Source: Pseudomonadota bacterium
Lineage (GTDB): Bacteria > Bdellovibrionota > Bdellovibrionia > Bdellovibrionales > JACTMU01
Assembly: GCA_014584465.1 (NCBI GenBank)
Contig: JACTMU010000104.1
Coordinates: 1-64,000, forward strand
Reading direction: 5' to 3'
DNA length: 64,000 nt
The notes under the pieces: model-generated
The model's database searches: none
The model's input: only the letters and a program-made list of their open reading frames with translations
What the model was told of the DNA's origin: nothing
Position numbers and translations under genes: made by a program
Shown here: one piece after another, positions 8,338 to 16,560 of the stretch
How positions within the stretch are numbered: the stretch's first letter is position 1
Layout: each line of letters begins with the position of its first letter

Positions 8338-8601
8338 GAAGCTCTGGCAAGAGCGCTCATTGTCGAGAAAGAGAGCAAAGACCTCATAACACCGATGGCC
8401 CTTGGAATCCGGCGAACTTAGGATCACGGCTCCATTAGATTCCTTAAACACATACTCGATACCGGCTGAGTCAAGAGCCAAAAGAAGGCGCGCCGTCTGT
8501 GATGCTGGCCATGATCGACACCTGTCACATGCGTTGTGCATATGATCTCTCGCGAAGACATCTGGAGTCCAAAAAAGTAGGGCGAACGCGATGAGCCTCA
8601 T
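8275..8601 (-). CDS. Small secreted cysteine-rich protein
   Basis: 108 residues with a signal peptide (MRLIAFALLFWTPDVFA) and five cysteines, two of them as CDRC just after the cleavage site. No family is recognised. Its start overlaps the stop of the upstream gene as ATGA. Its last 21 codons are antisense to the end of the helicase gene, which is unusual for two real genes and argues for compact element DNA. Confidence 0.55.
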   Translation of the reverse strand: MRLIAFALLFWTPDVFARDHMHNACDRCRSWPASQTARLLLALDSAGIEYVFKESNGAVILSSPDSKGHRCYEVFALFLDNERSCQSFLRSFKVKCQLTVTGVTSLRD

Positions 8602-8954
8602 GCTTTTGAATCCCGCTGACTCGTCGATTCTCTTGCGGTCTCGTCAAGAACCGTAGAGAGATTTGTGAAATAATCAAGCGTGAGCTTTTCAAAATCTTGA
8701 AGGGCCTCATCTGCCTGCTCCCGAGAGCCATACAATTGGAGCCGCTTGAAAGATTGAATGGTCTGTCCTGTATGAAAGTTCCCTTGTCCTACACATAATG
8801 CAAAGCCAGTATCTTCATTCACGAGGAATACCGCGAGGCCGAATTCCCGGATGTAATAAAACGATCCTCCGACAATAGCGCTCTCCAGCAGATTGTCTCC
8901 AGAAAAATTAAGCTCCATTGCTGCAACTTCATTGAACGACTCGCCTTTCGACAT
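8598..8954 (-). CDS. Hypothetical element protein
   Basis: 118 residues. The ATG at 8954 is preceded by GAAGGAG at good distance; the open frame extends five codons further to a TTG that lies inside that ribosome site, so the ATG is right. The protein alternates beta-like segments (GGSFYYIREFGLAVFLVNED) with a C-terminal helix. No signal peptide or known motif. It is co-translated with the secreted protein 8275-8601 and divergent from the recombinase at 9037. Confidence 0.6.
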   Translation of the reverse strand: MSKGESFNEVAAMELNFSGDNLLESAIVGGSFYYIREFGLAVFLVNEDTGFALCVGQGNFHTGQTIQSFKRLQLYGSREQADEALQDFEKLTLDYFTNLSTVLDETARESTSQRDSKA

Positions 8955-9036
8955 ACGCAACTCCTTCAATCCATTTTACCCTGCGCGGAACCTGAAATTT
9001 GGATCTGAATGGACAAGGTTTCGGCAAGGAGGAGCG

Positions 9037-9978
9037 ATGAGCATTTTTGCGATGGTCCCTGCTTTACAGAGCGATGCCTTGGTAATGACGTTTCTAGACG
9101 GCAAGAGTCCAGCAACGCGAGAGGCGTACAGGCAGGATCTTCGGTGCTTCGAGCGCTTCTTGGCGGGTGCGGGATCAATTACCACTCTTTCAACTCTGTT
9201 TCAGCTCACTTCGCCTGAGTTGAATTTCGTTGTGATAAAGTATCGGGACCATCTTGTCGGAAGAAAGCTGAGTCCCGCCACAGTTAATCGGCGTCTCGGT
9301 GCAGTTCGCAGCCTGTTCAATCTCGCACGATTGCTCGGCCAGACCGGCGCTATTATTGAAATTCAGAATATCAAATCTGAGCCATACAGAGACACACGTG
9401 GCCCCGGTTTGCCAGCATTCAAGAGGATGGTGATTGCCGCATCTTCGCAGAACTCAACGAAAGCTATCCGAGACCAAGCCATACTCCGTCTGCTGTTTGA
9501 TCTCGCGTTGCGAGCTTCGGAGTTGGTCAACTTGGACTTATGCCACGTGGATCTTGATCAAATGCGGATCTCAATAAAAGGAAAAGGGAGATTGGAACGG
9601 CAATATCTTTCGATTCCTCCAACCAGCATTGATGCGCTGACGAAATGGATTAAGGTACGTGGCTCTGCTCCAGGACCACTATTTACCAACTTAATCCGAG
9701 ACGCCCGGAAGCGAGCGCGTCTTTCTCGTGTGGGCCTGTACGAGTTGGTGCGGTCGCTAGGCGAAGCTGCCGACATCAGAACACGGCCGCACGGCATTCG
9801 ACATCTCTCTATAAGCGAAGCTTGCAGAGTCGCCCAAAACAACGGTTATGCGCTTGAGGAAGTCATGGATCATTCAAGGCACAGGTCAGTAGCCACTTTG
9901 ATGATCTACCGCGACCGAGAGCGAAACGTGCAAGGGGCAATAGCGACGCTAGTCGCAAACACAATAATTTCGGAGTGA
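9037..9978 (+). CDS. Tyrosine recombinase (Xer/integrase family)
   Basis: 313 residues from the ATG at 9037 (AAGGAGGAGCG in front; the frame is open to 8893 but without a ribosome site). A SAM-like core-binding domain is at ~12-100. Catalytic residues can be placed: R159 (LRASEL), K183 (KGKGR), H252 and R255 (HGIRH), H282 and the nucleophile Y291 (MIYRD). All are present, so it should be active in strand exchange, for resolution or transposition of the element. It is separate from the tRNA-proximal integrase at 15.4-16.5 kb. The FliG-like gene begins 4 bases after its stop. Confidence 0.88.
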   Translation: MSIFAMVPALQSDALVMTFLDGKSPATREAYRQDLRCFERFLAGAGSITTLSTLFQLTSPELNFVVIKYRDHLVGRKLSPATVNRRLGAVRSLFNLARLLGQTGAIIEIQNIKSEPYRDTRGPGLPAFKRMVIAASSQNSTKAIRDQAILRLLFDLALRASELVNLDLCHVDLDQMRISIKGKGRLERQYLSIPPTSIDALTKWIKVRGSAPGPLFTNLIRDARKRARLSRVGLYELVRSLGEAADIRTRPHGIRHLSISEACRVAQNNGYALEEVMDHSRHRSVATLMIYRDRERNVQGAIATLVANTIISE

Positions 9979-9982
9979 ATAA

Positions 9983-10297
9983 ATGAACGGAAATCAATGT
10001 CTGTTTACATTTGAAAATATCGTCTTCCTAACCAATCAAGACCTCCTAACTCTCCTGAAGGAAATAGATAACGTAACTCTCCTCAAGGCATGCAAACGAT
10101 GCGACGAGATCATTCTTCATCGAATTCTCAGTCAGCTATCGTTACTCGCTCGCGATTACTTCTTCGATGATCTTGCAAAGATGGGATCAGTCCCGGATGA
10201 AGAAGTCTTGAGCGCCCAGAACAGAATCGGAATCATTTTCTCGGATGCGTACTTAAAGGGCCGTTTACAGGACTGGAACGGCGGTTTCGCAGCATAG
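9983..10297 (+). CDS. Stand-alone FliG C-terminal-domain-like protein
   Basis: 104 residues; GGAG lies 8 bases before the ATG. Nearly the whole protein follows the FliG C-terminal (torque) domain: FTFENIVFL (8-16, family F.FEDIv.L), LLKEID (24-29, family LREVD), ACK (36-38, family LKGA), then FDDLAKMGSV (61-70, family L.dDL...GpV) and EEVLSAQNRI (73-82, family .dVe.AQ..I). The acidic pair D62-D63 matches the torque acids of FliG. From remembered E. coli FliG, R281 maps to L55 and R297 to P71, so the basic torque residues are lost. It lacks the N and middle domains that bind FliF and FliM. It sits 4 bases after a recombinase gene on a mobile element. A role in altering the host motor is inference. 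Confidence 0.7.
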   Translation: MNGNQCLFTFENIVFLTNQDLLTLLKEIDNVTLLKACKRCDEIILHRILSQLSLLARDYFFDDLAKMGSVPDEEVLSAQNRIGIIFSDAYLKGRLQDWNGGFAA

Positions 10298-10317
10298 GCC
10301 CCAGCCAGATTACCCTC

Positions 10318-10337
10318 AAGGTGTCTGCAGACACCTT
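10318..10337. promoter_or_regulatory. Perfect 20-bp palindrome AAGGTGTCTG|CAGACACCTT
   Basis: Follows the FliG-like gene by 20 bases. A near half-site (CAGGACACCT) lies at about 10361-10370. It may be a terminator-like hairpin, a protein-binding operator or a recombination site. Confidence 0.45.
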
Positions 10338-10457
10338 TCCCAAAACGAGACAATTCTGCAGGACACCTGTCGGGCAAGCCTTATCGACTTCAAATCGCTA
10401 CACATCAGATAGCGAGCCAGTTCGACGGAATACTGGGGTCATACACAGGAGGCCCCA

Positions 10458-10631
10458 ATGAAAACTAAAAGTGCTTGTAGTAAGAGTATCAAGTTCGAAT
10501 CCGTCGAAGACTTTTTAAAGCGCGGCGGAAAAATTACGATCTGCCCGCCATCGCGCGCCAACTACCCAGAAAAATCTGTCCGTCCTAATCCCTACGGTTC
10601 GCGCCGTCGCCGTCATTTTCCACTTTCATAA
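10458..10631 (+). CDS. 57-residue small element protein
   Basis: A short gene with a consensus ribosome site (AGGAGG, 5 bases before the ATG). The sequence has SVEDFLKRGGKITICPPSR at its centre, a pattern (xFLxxGGKxTxCP) that I know from small ORFs in phages and plasmids of proteobacteria; the function is unknown. The C-terminus is arginine-rich (GSRRRRHF). It ends 20 bases before a strong terminator at 10651. Confidence 0.6.
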   Translation: MKTKSACSKSIKFESVEDFLKRGGKITICPPSRANYPEKSVRPNPYGSRRRRHFPLS

Positions 10632-10650
10632 AAATTCAAAGTTCCAAACC

Positions 10651-10676
10651 AAACCGCCCCTTGCGGGCGGTTTTTT
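10651..10676 (+). terminator. Rho-independent terminator
   Basis: ACCGCCC / GGGCGGT stem (loop CTTGC) followed by TTTTTT. It separates the 57-residue gene from the ParB-like gene. Confidence 0.9.
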
Positions 10677-10702
10677 CAATCAACCGACCAAAGGAGGTCA
10701 CA

Positions 10703-12022
10703 ATGAGAAACTGTATTCTGGGTTTTGAAGAGAGCAGTAAACCGCTGAGCGCCATTTTCGATGCCGTCGCAAAGGCCCCTTCGGAAATGATTTCTGTCGA
10801 TCGTGTTGGCGATGCGCCGGACAATCCCTACCGTCTTGCGGGCCGCAATCATGCCGACAACAAGGGCGGCGATAGCGGAGAAGTGGAGCACCTATCAGGA
10901 CAACTCGAAGAGCTTCCACTCTTGTCGCCTATTATCGTCGTCGATCACGGCGCTGAACGAGGCCTCCTCATCGCATCTGGGGTGAAACGCCTCCGGGCTG
11001 TCAAAATGGCGAACATTCCCGAAATTGCTGCGAAGGTACTCAAATTCGATGAGCTCTTTAACGGCGAATCGGCAAAGTGGTCCAATGAAAAGAAACGCGC
11101 GCTACTCGCTGAAGCTCTTAAAAACGTGACACACACGGAATCGTGGACGAACACAAAACTCACCGATGAGTCGGTCCTTTCACTTTTCAGAACTATCAAG
11201 GAAAACTACGGCTTCAGTAAGGTTTCTGATTTCAGTAAAGTCATGAAACGCGTGGGTATCAAGCGAGAAGACTCGATTTATCGAAATGCAAGACGCCTCT
11301 GGGGAGTCGCAGTCAACGACCGTTTGTTCGAGCAGGTCGGAAAAACAATCCCACTCTCTATCGCTAAGCGAGATGACATTCAAGACGACTTCGCGCTTCT
11401 TCAGGACGAAAATAAGATTGATGCCCTTCTCAAGCTTTTCGACATCTATGCAGATAGCCTTTGCCACGAGGATAGCGATAATCGCGGTAAGGCTCTCGTA
11501 GAAATGAAAAAGTTCGAGTCTGGTAAAGTCGTGACCTTAATCAAGCAGGTTAAGGACGAGGGTAACGAAAATATCGACGATGCTTACGCCGAGCCACGAT
11601 TTCCGGTGGACTTTCGAGATGGCTCATTGACGGTACCCAAAATTGATCAGTTCACTCTCTCTGATGTCAGCCGCAAGAATATCGCTCGAGTGGTCGAGAT
11701 CCATTACAATTTGACGTCCATCTGCGGTCAGATCGAGACCTTCCTCAAGGCTGTGCGACCGGAAGATATCGGCGAGAAAATTGACCGATCGAAAGTTCCA
11801 AACATCTCGATTCAAGCGCCGAACTTCGATCAAGGGTATCTCGACTTCGTCAACCGATGGAACATGCAATGGTATTGCAATATCCAAAAAGTTGAAAAGT
11901 TTCTGGAAAAGGCCGGCATCATCTTGGCTGAGGAGCATACCAAGCGACGCGCCGAAAAAGAGGGTCGACTGGATCAGTTACTCTTCGAAAAGTTCATTGA
12001 GATCGAACAATCGAAAAAGTAA
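10703..12022 (+). CDS. ParB-like nuclease-domain protein
   Basis: 439 residues from the ATG at 10703, preceded by AAGGAGGT. Residues ~30-115 match the ParB/Spo0J N-terminal domain: VDRVGDAPDNPYR, then LSPIIVVD, then LIASGVKRLRAVKMANI, the last corresponding to the GxRR CTP-binding box (here GVKR). The remaining ~300 residues are helical and unassigned. No ParA gene is seen next to it, so it may be a replication or regulatory factor of the element rather than a partition protein. A strong terminator follows at 12051. Confidence 0.7.
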   Translation: MRNCILGFEESSKPLSAIFDAVAKAPSEMISVDRVGDAPDNPYRLAGRNHADNKGGDSGEVEHLSGQLEELPLLSPIIVVDHGAERGLLIASGVKRLRAVKMANIPEIAAKVLKFDELFNGESAKWSNEKKRALLAEALKNVTHTESWTNTKLTDESVLSLFRTIKENYGFSKVSDFSKVMKRVGIKREDSIYRNARRLWGVAVNDRLFEQVGKTIPLSIAKRDDIQDDFALLQDENKIDALLKLFDIYADSLCHEDSDNRGKALVEMKKFESGKVVTLIKQVKDEGNENIDDAYAEPRFPVDFRDGSLTVPKIDQFTLSDVSRKNIARVVEIHYNLTSICGQIETFLKAVRPEDIGEKIDRSKVPNISIQAPNFDQGYLDFVNRWNMQWYCNIQKVEKFLEKAGIILAEEHTKRRAEKEGRLDQLLFEKFIEIEQSKK

Positions 12023-12050
12023 TCGAAGCGGTTTCTTGTACCAATAGCGA

Positions 12051-12076
12051 GAGGGCGCATCTTGCGCCCTCTTTTC
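12051..12076 (+). terminator. Rho-independent terminator
   Basis: GAGGGCGCA / TGCGCCCTC stem with loop TCT, followed by TTTTCT. It ends the ParB-like transcript. Confidence 0.9.
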
Positions 12077-12094
12077 TAATTGCAAGAGGTTCGT

Positions 12095-14809
12095 ATGCGT
12101 CCAGACAAATCAAAAATTCAAATCGGCGCAGCTCCGTTGAAAATTCAAATGCTCCGATCGCCTAATACAGGTTTGGTGATTGCGCTTGACTTAGAAACCA
12201 CGAGTCTCTCGATTCATGATGCGGAAATCACCTGGATTTCTTGGTGCACCGGAAATGACTACGGAGCGGTACCCCTCCGCCATCGAAATTTCGATATCAA
12301 CGGTGGTGTTCATCTGAGACGCGAACTGCCTGCAGACCACGAGACATGTCAGTGCGTACAGGTTAACGATCTCCTTCAACAGCTAGGTCCACATCAACGT
12401 GAGTACCTGTGCAACAACTATGATGAAGGATTCGTCAAAGAAATGATCCACTCGATTTTTTCGAATCCTCTCAATACGGTCATAATGCATAACGCAAAGT
12501 TTGATCTGAGTATTCTGACCGCAAGTGGTTGGATTTCTGCCGACGATGTATCAGCATCAATTTTCGACACACTACTTGCGAGCTATGTTTTGAATCCGGT
12601 CCGCGACCGGGAAAAGAGCGATCACTCGCTTAAGGAGCTCTATGACGTATACTTGCGTAGGGCCTCAGAACCACGACAGCCTCAGTACCAGCAAGTGACT
12701 GGAGGATTAAAGTTTGAAGACATAAAGCTCGATGACGCCGCATTTTACGCCGCGTTTGATGCCCTCTCGGCATTCCACCTGTATGAAAAGTTCCTGCCAG
12801 AGCTTCGCTCTGACCCGCGTCTGCATCGATACTTCACCGAAATCGAAACCCCGCATCTCTTCACGACAGTTGAGATGATGACATCCGGGTTCCAACTGCG
12901 GCCCTCTGATGAGCTGTCCGGCTACGGTCTGCGTACAGTCGCATCCTTGCAAGATGAGCTTCTGAGTATAAAACGCCGGATATTTCAACTCGTGGGATTC
13001 ACTTTCAATTTTGACAGCCCCAATGTTCTCCGAGGAATTCTATTTGGGAAGCTACGGATAACTTCACTCGATAAGAATCGAAAATCTGGGACGAGCAAGA
13101 TAGACTCCACCACACTAGGTAAAATCATTCGGGCCGAAGGAGCCAAAAAGCACGCTGACCCGCGAACACTTAAGATCCTATCTCATTTAATGCATGCGAA
13201 GCGGCTGACTGAGATACTGAAAAAGCATCGAGAAATGTACCAGCACCTAAATGAGCGGACTGGTCGATGTCACCCGAACTTCCGTCAGACTACGGCAAGC
13301 GGAAGGTTTGCTGCGAGCAAGCCGAACTCGCTTTCGTTGCCCAGTATGACCGGCATCAAGGAATACATTGTCTCTGCTCGCGGTAATATCTTTGTCATAG
13401 CGGACTTCTCTCAAATCGATCTGAGAGTGATCGCAAACGAGACATGGGAGATAGACCCAACCAGTGAGATGCTGTCGAGCGTGAATCGGGGCGATGATCT
13501 GCATTTAAGTACGTTGAAAGTTGTATGTCCCGATCTGAAAATTCCTGCGAATTGGATGAAAGTTAATGAGCAGGACAAGAGCGTCATTGTGAGGGATCCC
13601 GCCAGTGGCCTATCAAGCACAGCCCCATATGGAACACTGGGCAAAACCGACGACTATTTTGAAAGAGTACTCTCGGCAAGAAAGGAAATTGCCAAGCAAG
13701 TTAATTTTGGCATCTCATACGGGCTATCTGCAGCCAGCCTTCTGGACAACCTCAATAATCCTAGGGAATTCAAAAGACAGATCACTGATTTAGCTAAAGA
13801 GGAACTCAGCGAAGAGAAGCTGCTGGAGGAAATTTCGGTCATTGAACCGAAGGTCTACACGAAAGCAGAGGTGGATTCTTATCTTACGAAATTCCATGAG
13901 GCCTACCCGGGGATTCGCAAATTCCAAAAGGCAATCGAAAATGACTTACAGGCGACTGGTCATACCTACAATCTCTTCGGCAAGCTCTGCCGCCCTCAAG
14001 TCATCTCCCACTTCGAGTCCGGTACATTTGACGTGATGCTGGCTCAGGGTAAGTGGTACCGAGTGCGAATGCGAGTCTTGGAGATGGATGATAAGTTCCT
14101 CTACGGAATACTGATAGAAGCTAATGAGTTGACTGTCGTTGACACGAAAAACGGGGTCCCGCTGGATATTAAGGATGTCGAGCGAATCGTCGGTTATCGA
14201 GTTTATGACTTGAATGAAACCGATCTGGACAACGTTTTGGCCAATTACGCACTTAGCGGAAGCTATTCAAGCCTACTCCGCGGACTCGACGCACTTCACA
14301 TCCGAGCCAACTGGCATGGGCACGAAATGTTCAGACGCTTGGGCGCACATGTGCCTCACATTAAAAGAGACGGACAGCTAGAACCTGTCTCCCTGGCCGA
14401 GCGCTATCCGTTCATAAAGCTGAACCACCGTCAGATTAAATTCGTGTGGAACAAGGAGCGAACAATCGATCTGGCTTATCCTGGTTATGACCAGCTCAAG
14501 AGAAATCTCGTTTCAATCAGGATCCAGTCCGCCTCAATGGACTTCTGTAAGATCGCGATGTTTACGTTTCGCTCCAAGGCAAAAGAACTATGGCCGGAAC
14601 TCAGGCATCGACCCAAGATCGTGAACTGTATTCATGACGAAATCGCAGTCGAGTGTAATGAGAGTCAGATTGCAGAGGTTAGGGCGGCGCTAAAAGACGC
14701 CATGACCAATAAAGAGAACTTCAGGAAGTACGTGGCGCACGACCGCAGATTAGAAGTGGAAATCGGAGCTGAAGACAAAGTCGGCCGGAATTACAAAGGA
14801 AACAAGTAG
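12095..14809 (+). CDS. Family A DNA polymerase with 3'-5' exonuclease and a large palm/fingers insertion
   Basis: 904 residues from the ATG at 12095 (AAGAGG in front). Exonuclease: Exo I DLETTS (D32, E34), Exo II HNAKFD (D137), Exo III YAAFD (D222). Polymerase: TTASGRF (399-405), motif A DFSQIDLR (437-444), motif B R529-K530 to Y542-G543 with NFG at 537-539, motif C IHDE (846-849). All catalytic acids are present; there is no 5' nuclease domain. Compared with Pol I, two places are expanded: ~465-525 between motifs A and B, and ~165 residues (about 635-800) between LFGKLCRP, which takes the place of the usual LFGRRR, and RIQSASMD, which takes the place of PIQGTAAD. It should replicate the element together with the SF3 helicase. 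Confidence 0.92.
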   Translation: MRPDKSKIQIGAAPLKIQMLRSPNTGLVIALDLETTSLSIHDAEITWISWCTGNDYGAVPLRHRNFDINGGVHLRRELPADHETCQCVQVNDLLQQLGPHQREYLCNNYDEGFVKEMIHSIFSNPLNTVIMHNAKFDLSILTASGWISADDVSASIFDTLLASYVLNPVRDREKSDHSLKELYDVYLRRASEPRQPQYQQVTGGLKFEDIKLDDAAFYAAFDALSAFHLYEKFLPELRSDPRLHRYFTEIETPHLFTTVEMMTSGFQLRPSDELSGYGLRTVASLQDELLSIKRRIFQLVGFTFNFDSPNVLRGILFGKLRITSLDKNRKSGTSKIDSTTLGKIIRAEGAKKHADPRTLKILSHLMHAKRLTEILKKHREMYQHLNERTGRCHPNFRQTTASGRFAASKPNSLSLPSMTGIKEYIVSARGNIFVIADFSQIDLRVIANETWEIDPTSEMLSSVNRGDDLHLSTLKVVCPDLKIPANWMKVNEQDKSVIVRDPASGLSSTAPYGTLGKTDDYFERVLSARKEIAKQVNFGISYGLSAASLLDNLNNPREFKRQITDLAKEELSEEKLLEEISVIEPKVYTKAEVDSYLTKFHEAYPGIRKFQKAIENDLQATGHTYNLFGKLCRPQVISHFESGTFDVMLAQGKWYRVRMRVLEMDDKFLYGILIEANELTVVDTKNGVPLDIKDVERIVGYRVYDLNETDLDNVLANYALSGSYSSLLRGLDALHIRANWHGHEMFRRLGAHVPHIKRDGQLEPVSLAERYPFIKLNHRQIKFVWNKERTIDLAYPGYDQLKRNLVSIRIQSASMDFCKIAMFTFRSKAKELWPELRHRPKIVNCIHDEIAVECNESQIAEVRAALKDAMTNKENFRKYVAHDRRLEVEIGAEDKVGRNYKGNK

Positions 14810-14942
14810 AGGATCCTTCTTTTCTCCACCTCACCGTGTATGAGTTAGTAGACAGTTTCTGTTGATGGTTTCCCTATCTTATAGACAGGCTGGTTTGTTA
14901 CAAAATGACCGGTCGAATCCGTCAGGGTGACGGGTTCTGGGT

Positions 14943-14965
14943 ATAACCTCTATAAGTGAGGTTAT
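14943..14965 (+). promoter_or_regulatory. Palindrome masking the ribosome site of the HTH gene
   Basis: ATAACCTC (14943-14950) and GAGGTTAT (14958-14965) pair perfectly around loop TATAAGT. The GAGG is the only ribosome site of the gene at 14968. A second hairpin CCGTCA-GGG-TGACGG lies just upstream. It may be an RNA switch or an operator for autorepression. Confidence 0.5.
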
Positions 14966-14967
14966 CG

Positions 14968-15327
14968 ATGAAAGAGAAATTCTATCCAGTTGATGTCGTA
15001 CGAAAGATTCCGAGCCGCGTACTCAGCGCCACCGAGAAGCTGACCCTGATCTTGCTCCTTGACTACCTGAACTGCAAAGAGATCTATGTATCAGCCGAGC
15101 GCATTGCCAGCGAAGCGAGCTTAAGCGTACCCACTGTTGAGCGCGCCTTTCGCAAATTTAAACGGATGAAGATCATGTCCACCCAGCGCACTCGCAGAGG
15201 TGCGACCTTTCTTTATTTGAAGACCTTCAATATCGCATTTATCCGGGCCCTTGCCAGTCAACCGGTTGAGGAACCGACGACACTAGAGATCGATGACCCA
15301 ATTGAGATTGATCTAAATAGCCTTTGA
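14968..15327 (+). CDS. Winged-helix HTH protein (HTH_36-like)
   Basis: 119 residues from the ATG at 14968. LTLILLLDYLN then VSAERIASEASLSVPTVERA and FRKFKRMKIM fit the helix-turn-helix_36 type found in plasmid and phage replication or control proteins; the wing would be STQRTRRGATFLYL. The acidic tail (EEPTTLEIDDPIEID) is odd and could contact a partner. A palindrome covers its ribosome site, so it may repress itself. Confidence 0.65.
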   Translation: MKEKFYPVDVVRKIPSRVLSATEKLTLILLLDYLNCKEIYVSAERIASEASLSVPTVERAFRKFKRMKIMSTQRTRRGATFLYLKTFNIAFIRALASQPVEEPTTLEIDDPIEIDLNSL

Positions 15328-15342
15328 GAGGCCCGAAATGAT

Positions 15343-15447
15343 ATGCCATCGTGTGATGCATGTCTATTCAGGCGATGGTTCAGTCCGACTTCAAATCGCT
15401 TCACCCCTGAAGAGCGTCCGCAATTTATCTATCGTGAAATTATATGA
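15343..15447 (+). CDS. 34-residue CxxC microprotein coupled to the integrase
   Basis: A micro-ORF starting MPSCDACLFRRW and ending FIYREII. GAGAGG lies about 14 bases before its ATG, rather far. Its stop overlaps the integrase N-terminal start as ATGA (15444-15447), which is the main reason to believe it, since the same coupling is used throughout this element. The CDAC pair could bind metal. An overlapping 76-codon frame from 15338 is thought spurious. Confidence 0.4.
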   Translation: MPSCDACLFRRWFSPTSNRFTPEERPQFIYREII

Positions 15448-16554
15448 AGACTCGAACTCGCGACCTCATTCGATTTTCGATGAAAGGGCCAGGACATGGT
15501 CGTGCCTCTTTCACGATCTACAAAGACGTGAAATCGGTCAGCGGTGGCCGCTCCTATATCAAAATTGACGATCAACGCCTCGACGCAATTAATAAGTCGT
15601 TCCGTGACGGCAGTCAGAGTCTTGAAACCTGCCGGGTTCAGGTTAAGGAAATAATTCGCGAGATGTACGACGATCTTCAGCGAGAAATCGGTATTGTAGT
15701 TCACAACCATGAAAACGAAAAAGTTCTGGAGGAGTTTTGGCGGAAGGAAGGAATACGCCCATCGCCCGCTCGTCTGCGAATACGCGGCCAAGAGGGAATT
15801 CATGCGCGCCATCGAGTGCCTCGGTCTCCTTTCTGTCTATTCTGCAAGCCGCGACGAAATCCAGTCATGTATCGATTCGAAGTTTTCGGCGAACACCCAA
15901 AGGCGAGCGGTGCAGCGATTGATGCAGATACTGAAGTTTATTGGCCGCGCCGATGTTCGACTTCGTCGAAATCCTCCAGTTCACAAAGCGGTCACATATT
16001 TAACTGCGAACGAACTGGAGCAGCTTCTTGTGTTCGTTGAGAGTCCTATTGAAAATGCCCTGATCAAGCTGTGCTTTTACTCAGGCCTCAGAATTGGCGA
16101 GGCCTATGCCCTAACACCGAGGAGTTTTCGTCCGCACAACAGCACGCTGAAGGTTATTGAGCAGATTGATCGGGAAGAAAAACGACGGCAAACGAAAACT
16201 CGACGGGAGCGTACAGCTTATCTTTGCCCCGAAGGTATTCCCGCTTTTCATGTCTGGGTGAATGCGAGCAAAGAGGAGCGAGCCGCGATCAATCGGCAGC
16301 ATGCCTCGAGAAATCTAATGAAAAAGTATTGCCGGATGGCCTTTCCGAACGACGACAGCAAGCACCTGACGTTTCATGCCCTCAGGCACTGTTATGCCAC
16401 CCATCTTCTCAGTCGCGGGGTCTCAATGAGTTTGGTTGCTCAATCGCTTGGGAATTCATTGACCGTGTGCCAGCAGTATTACACGGGATTCGAGCTGACG
16501 ACTGATTCAATTGAAGCGATCAACAAAATCATGAAGGGTGCCGGTCAGAAGTAA
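15444..16554 (+). pseudogene. Tyrosine integrase split by a frame change near 15750
   Basis: The N-terminal part is read in the frame of 15444 (MKTRTRDLIRFSMK ... EKVLEEFWRKE). The catalytic part is read from about 15757 in the frame of 15709 (EYAHRPLVCEYAAKREF onward). The catalytic half has R in SGLRIGEAY, then HALRHCYATHLL and QQYY as likely nucleophile; the usual GH is GN (SLGNS). Skipping one base in the GAAGGAAGGAATAC run joins both halves without loss. It may be a frameshift mutation, a base-call error or programmed +1 shifting. Being next to a tRNA gene it is the likely integrase of this element. Its stop is 6 bases from a convergent small gene. Confidence 0.7.
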
Positions 16555-16560
16555 ATCGCC

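Noticed and set aside
14000-14500. Intein in the DNA polymerase
   Set aside because: The inserted segment has no N-terminal Cys/Ser splice block and no C-terminal HN motif.
15338-15568. 76-codon open frame overlapping the integrase N-terminus
   Set aside because: Its reading mirrors the integrase frame shifted by one base and fits no protein pattern; the coupled 34-codon frame is a better candidate.
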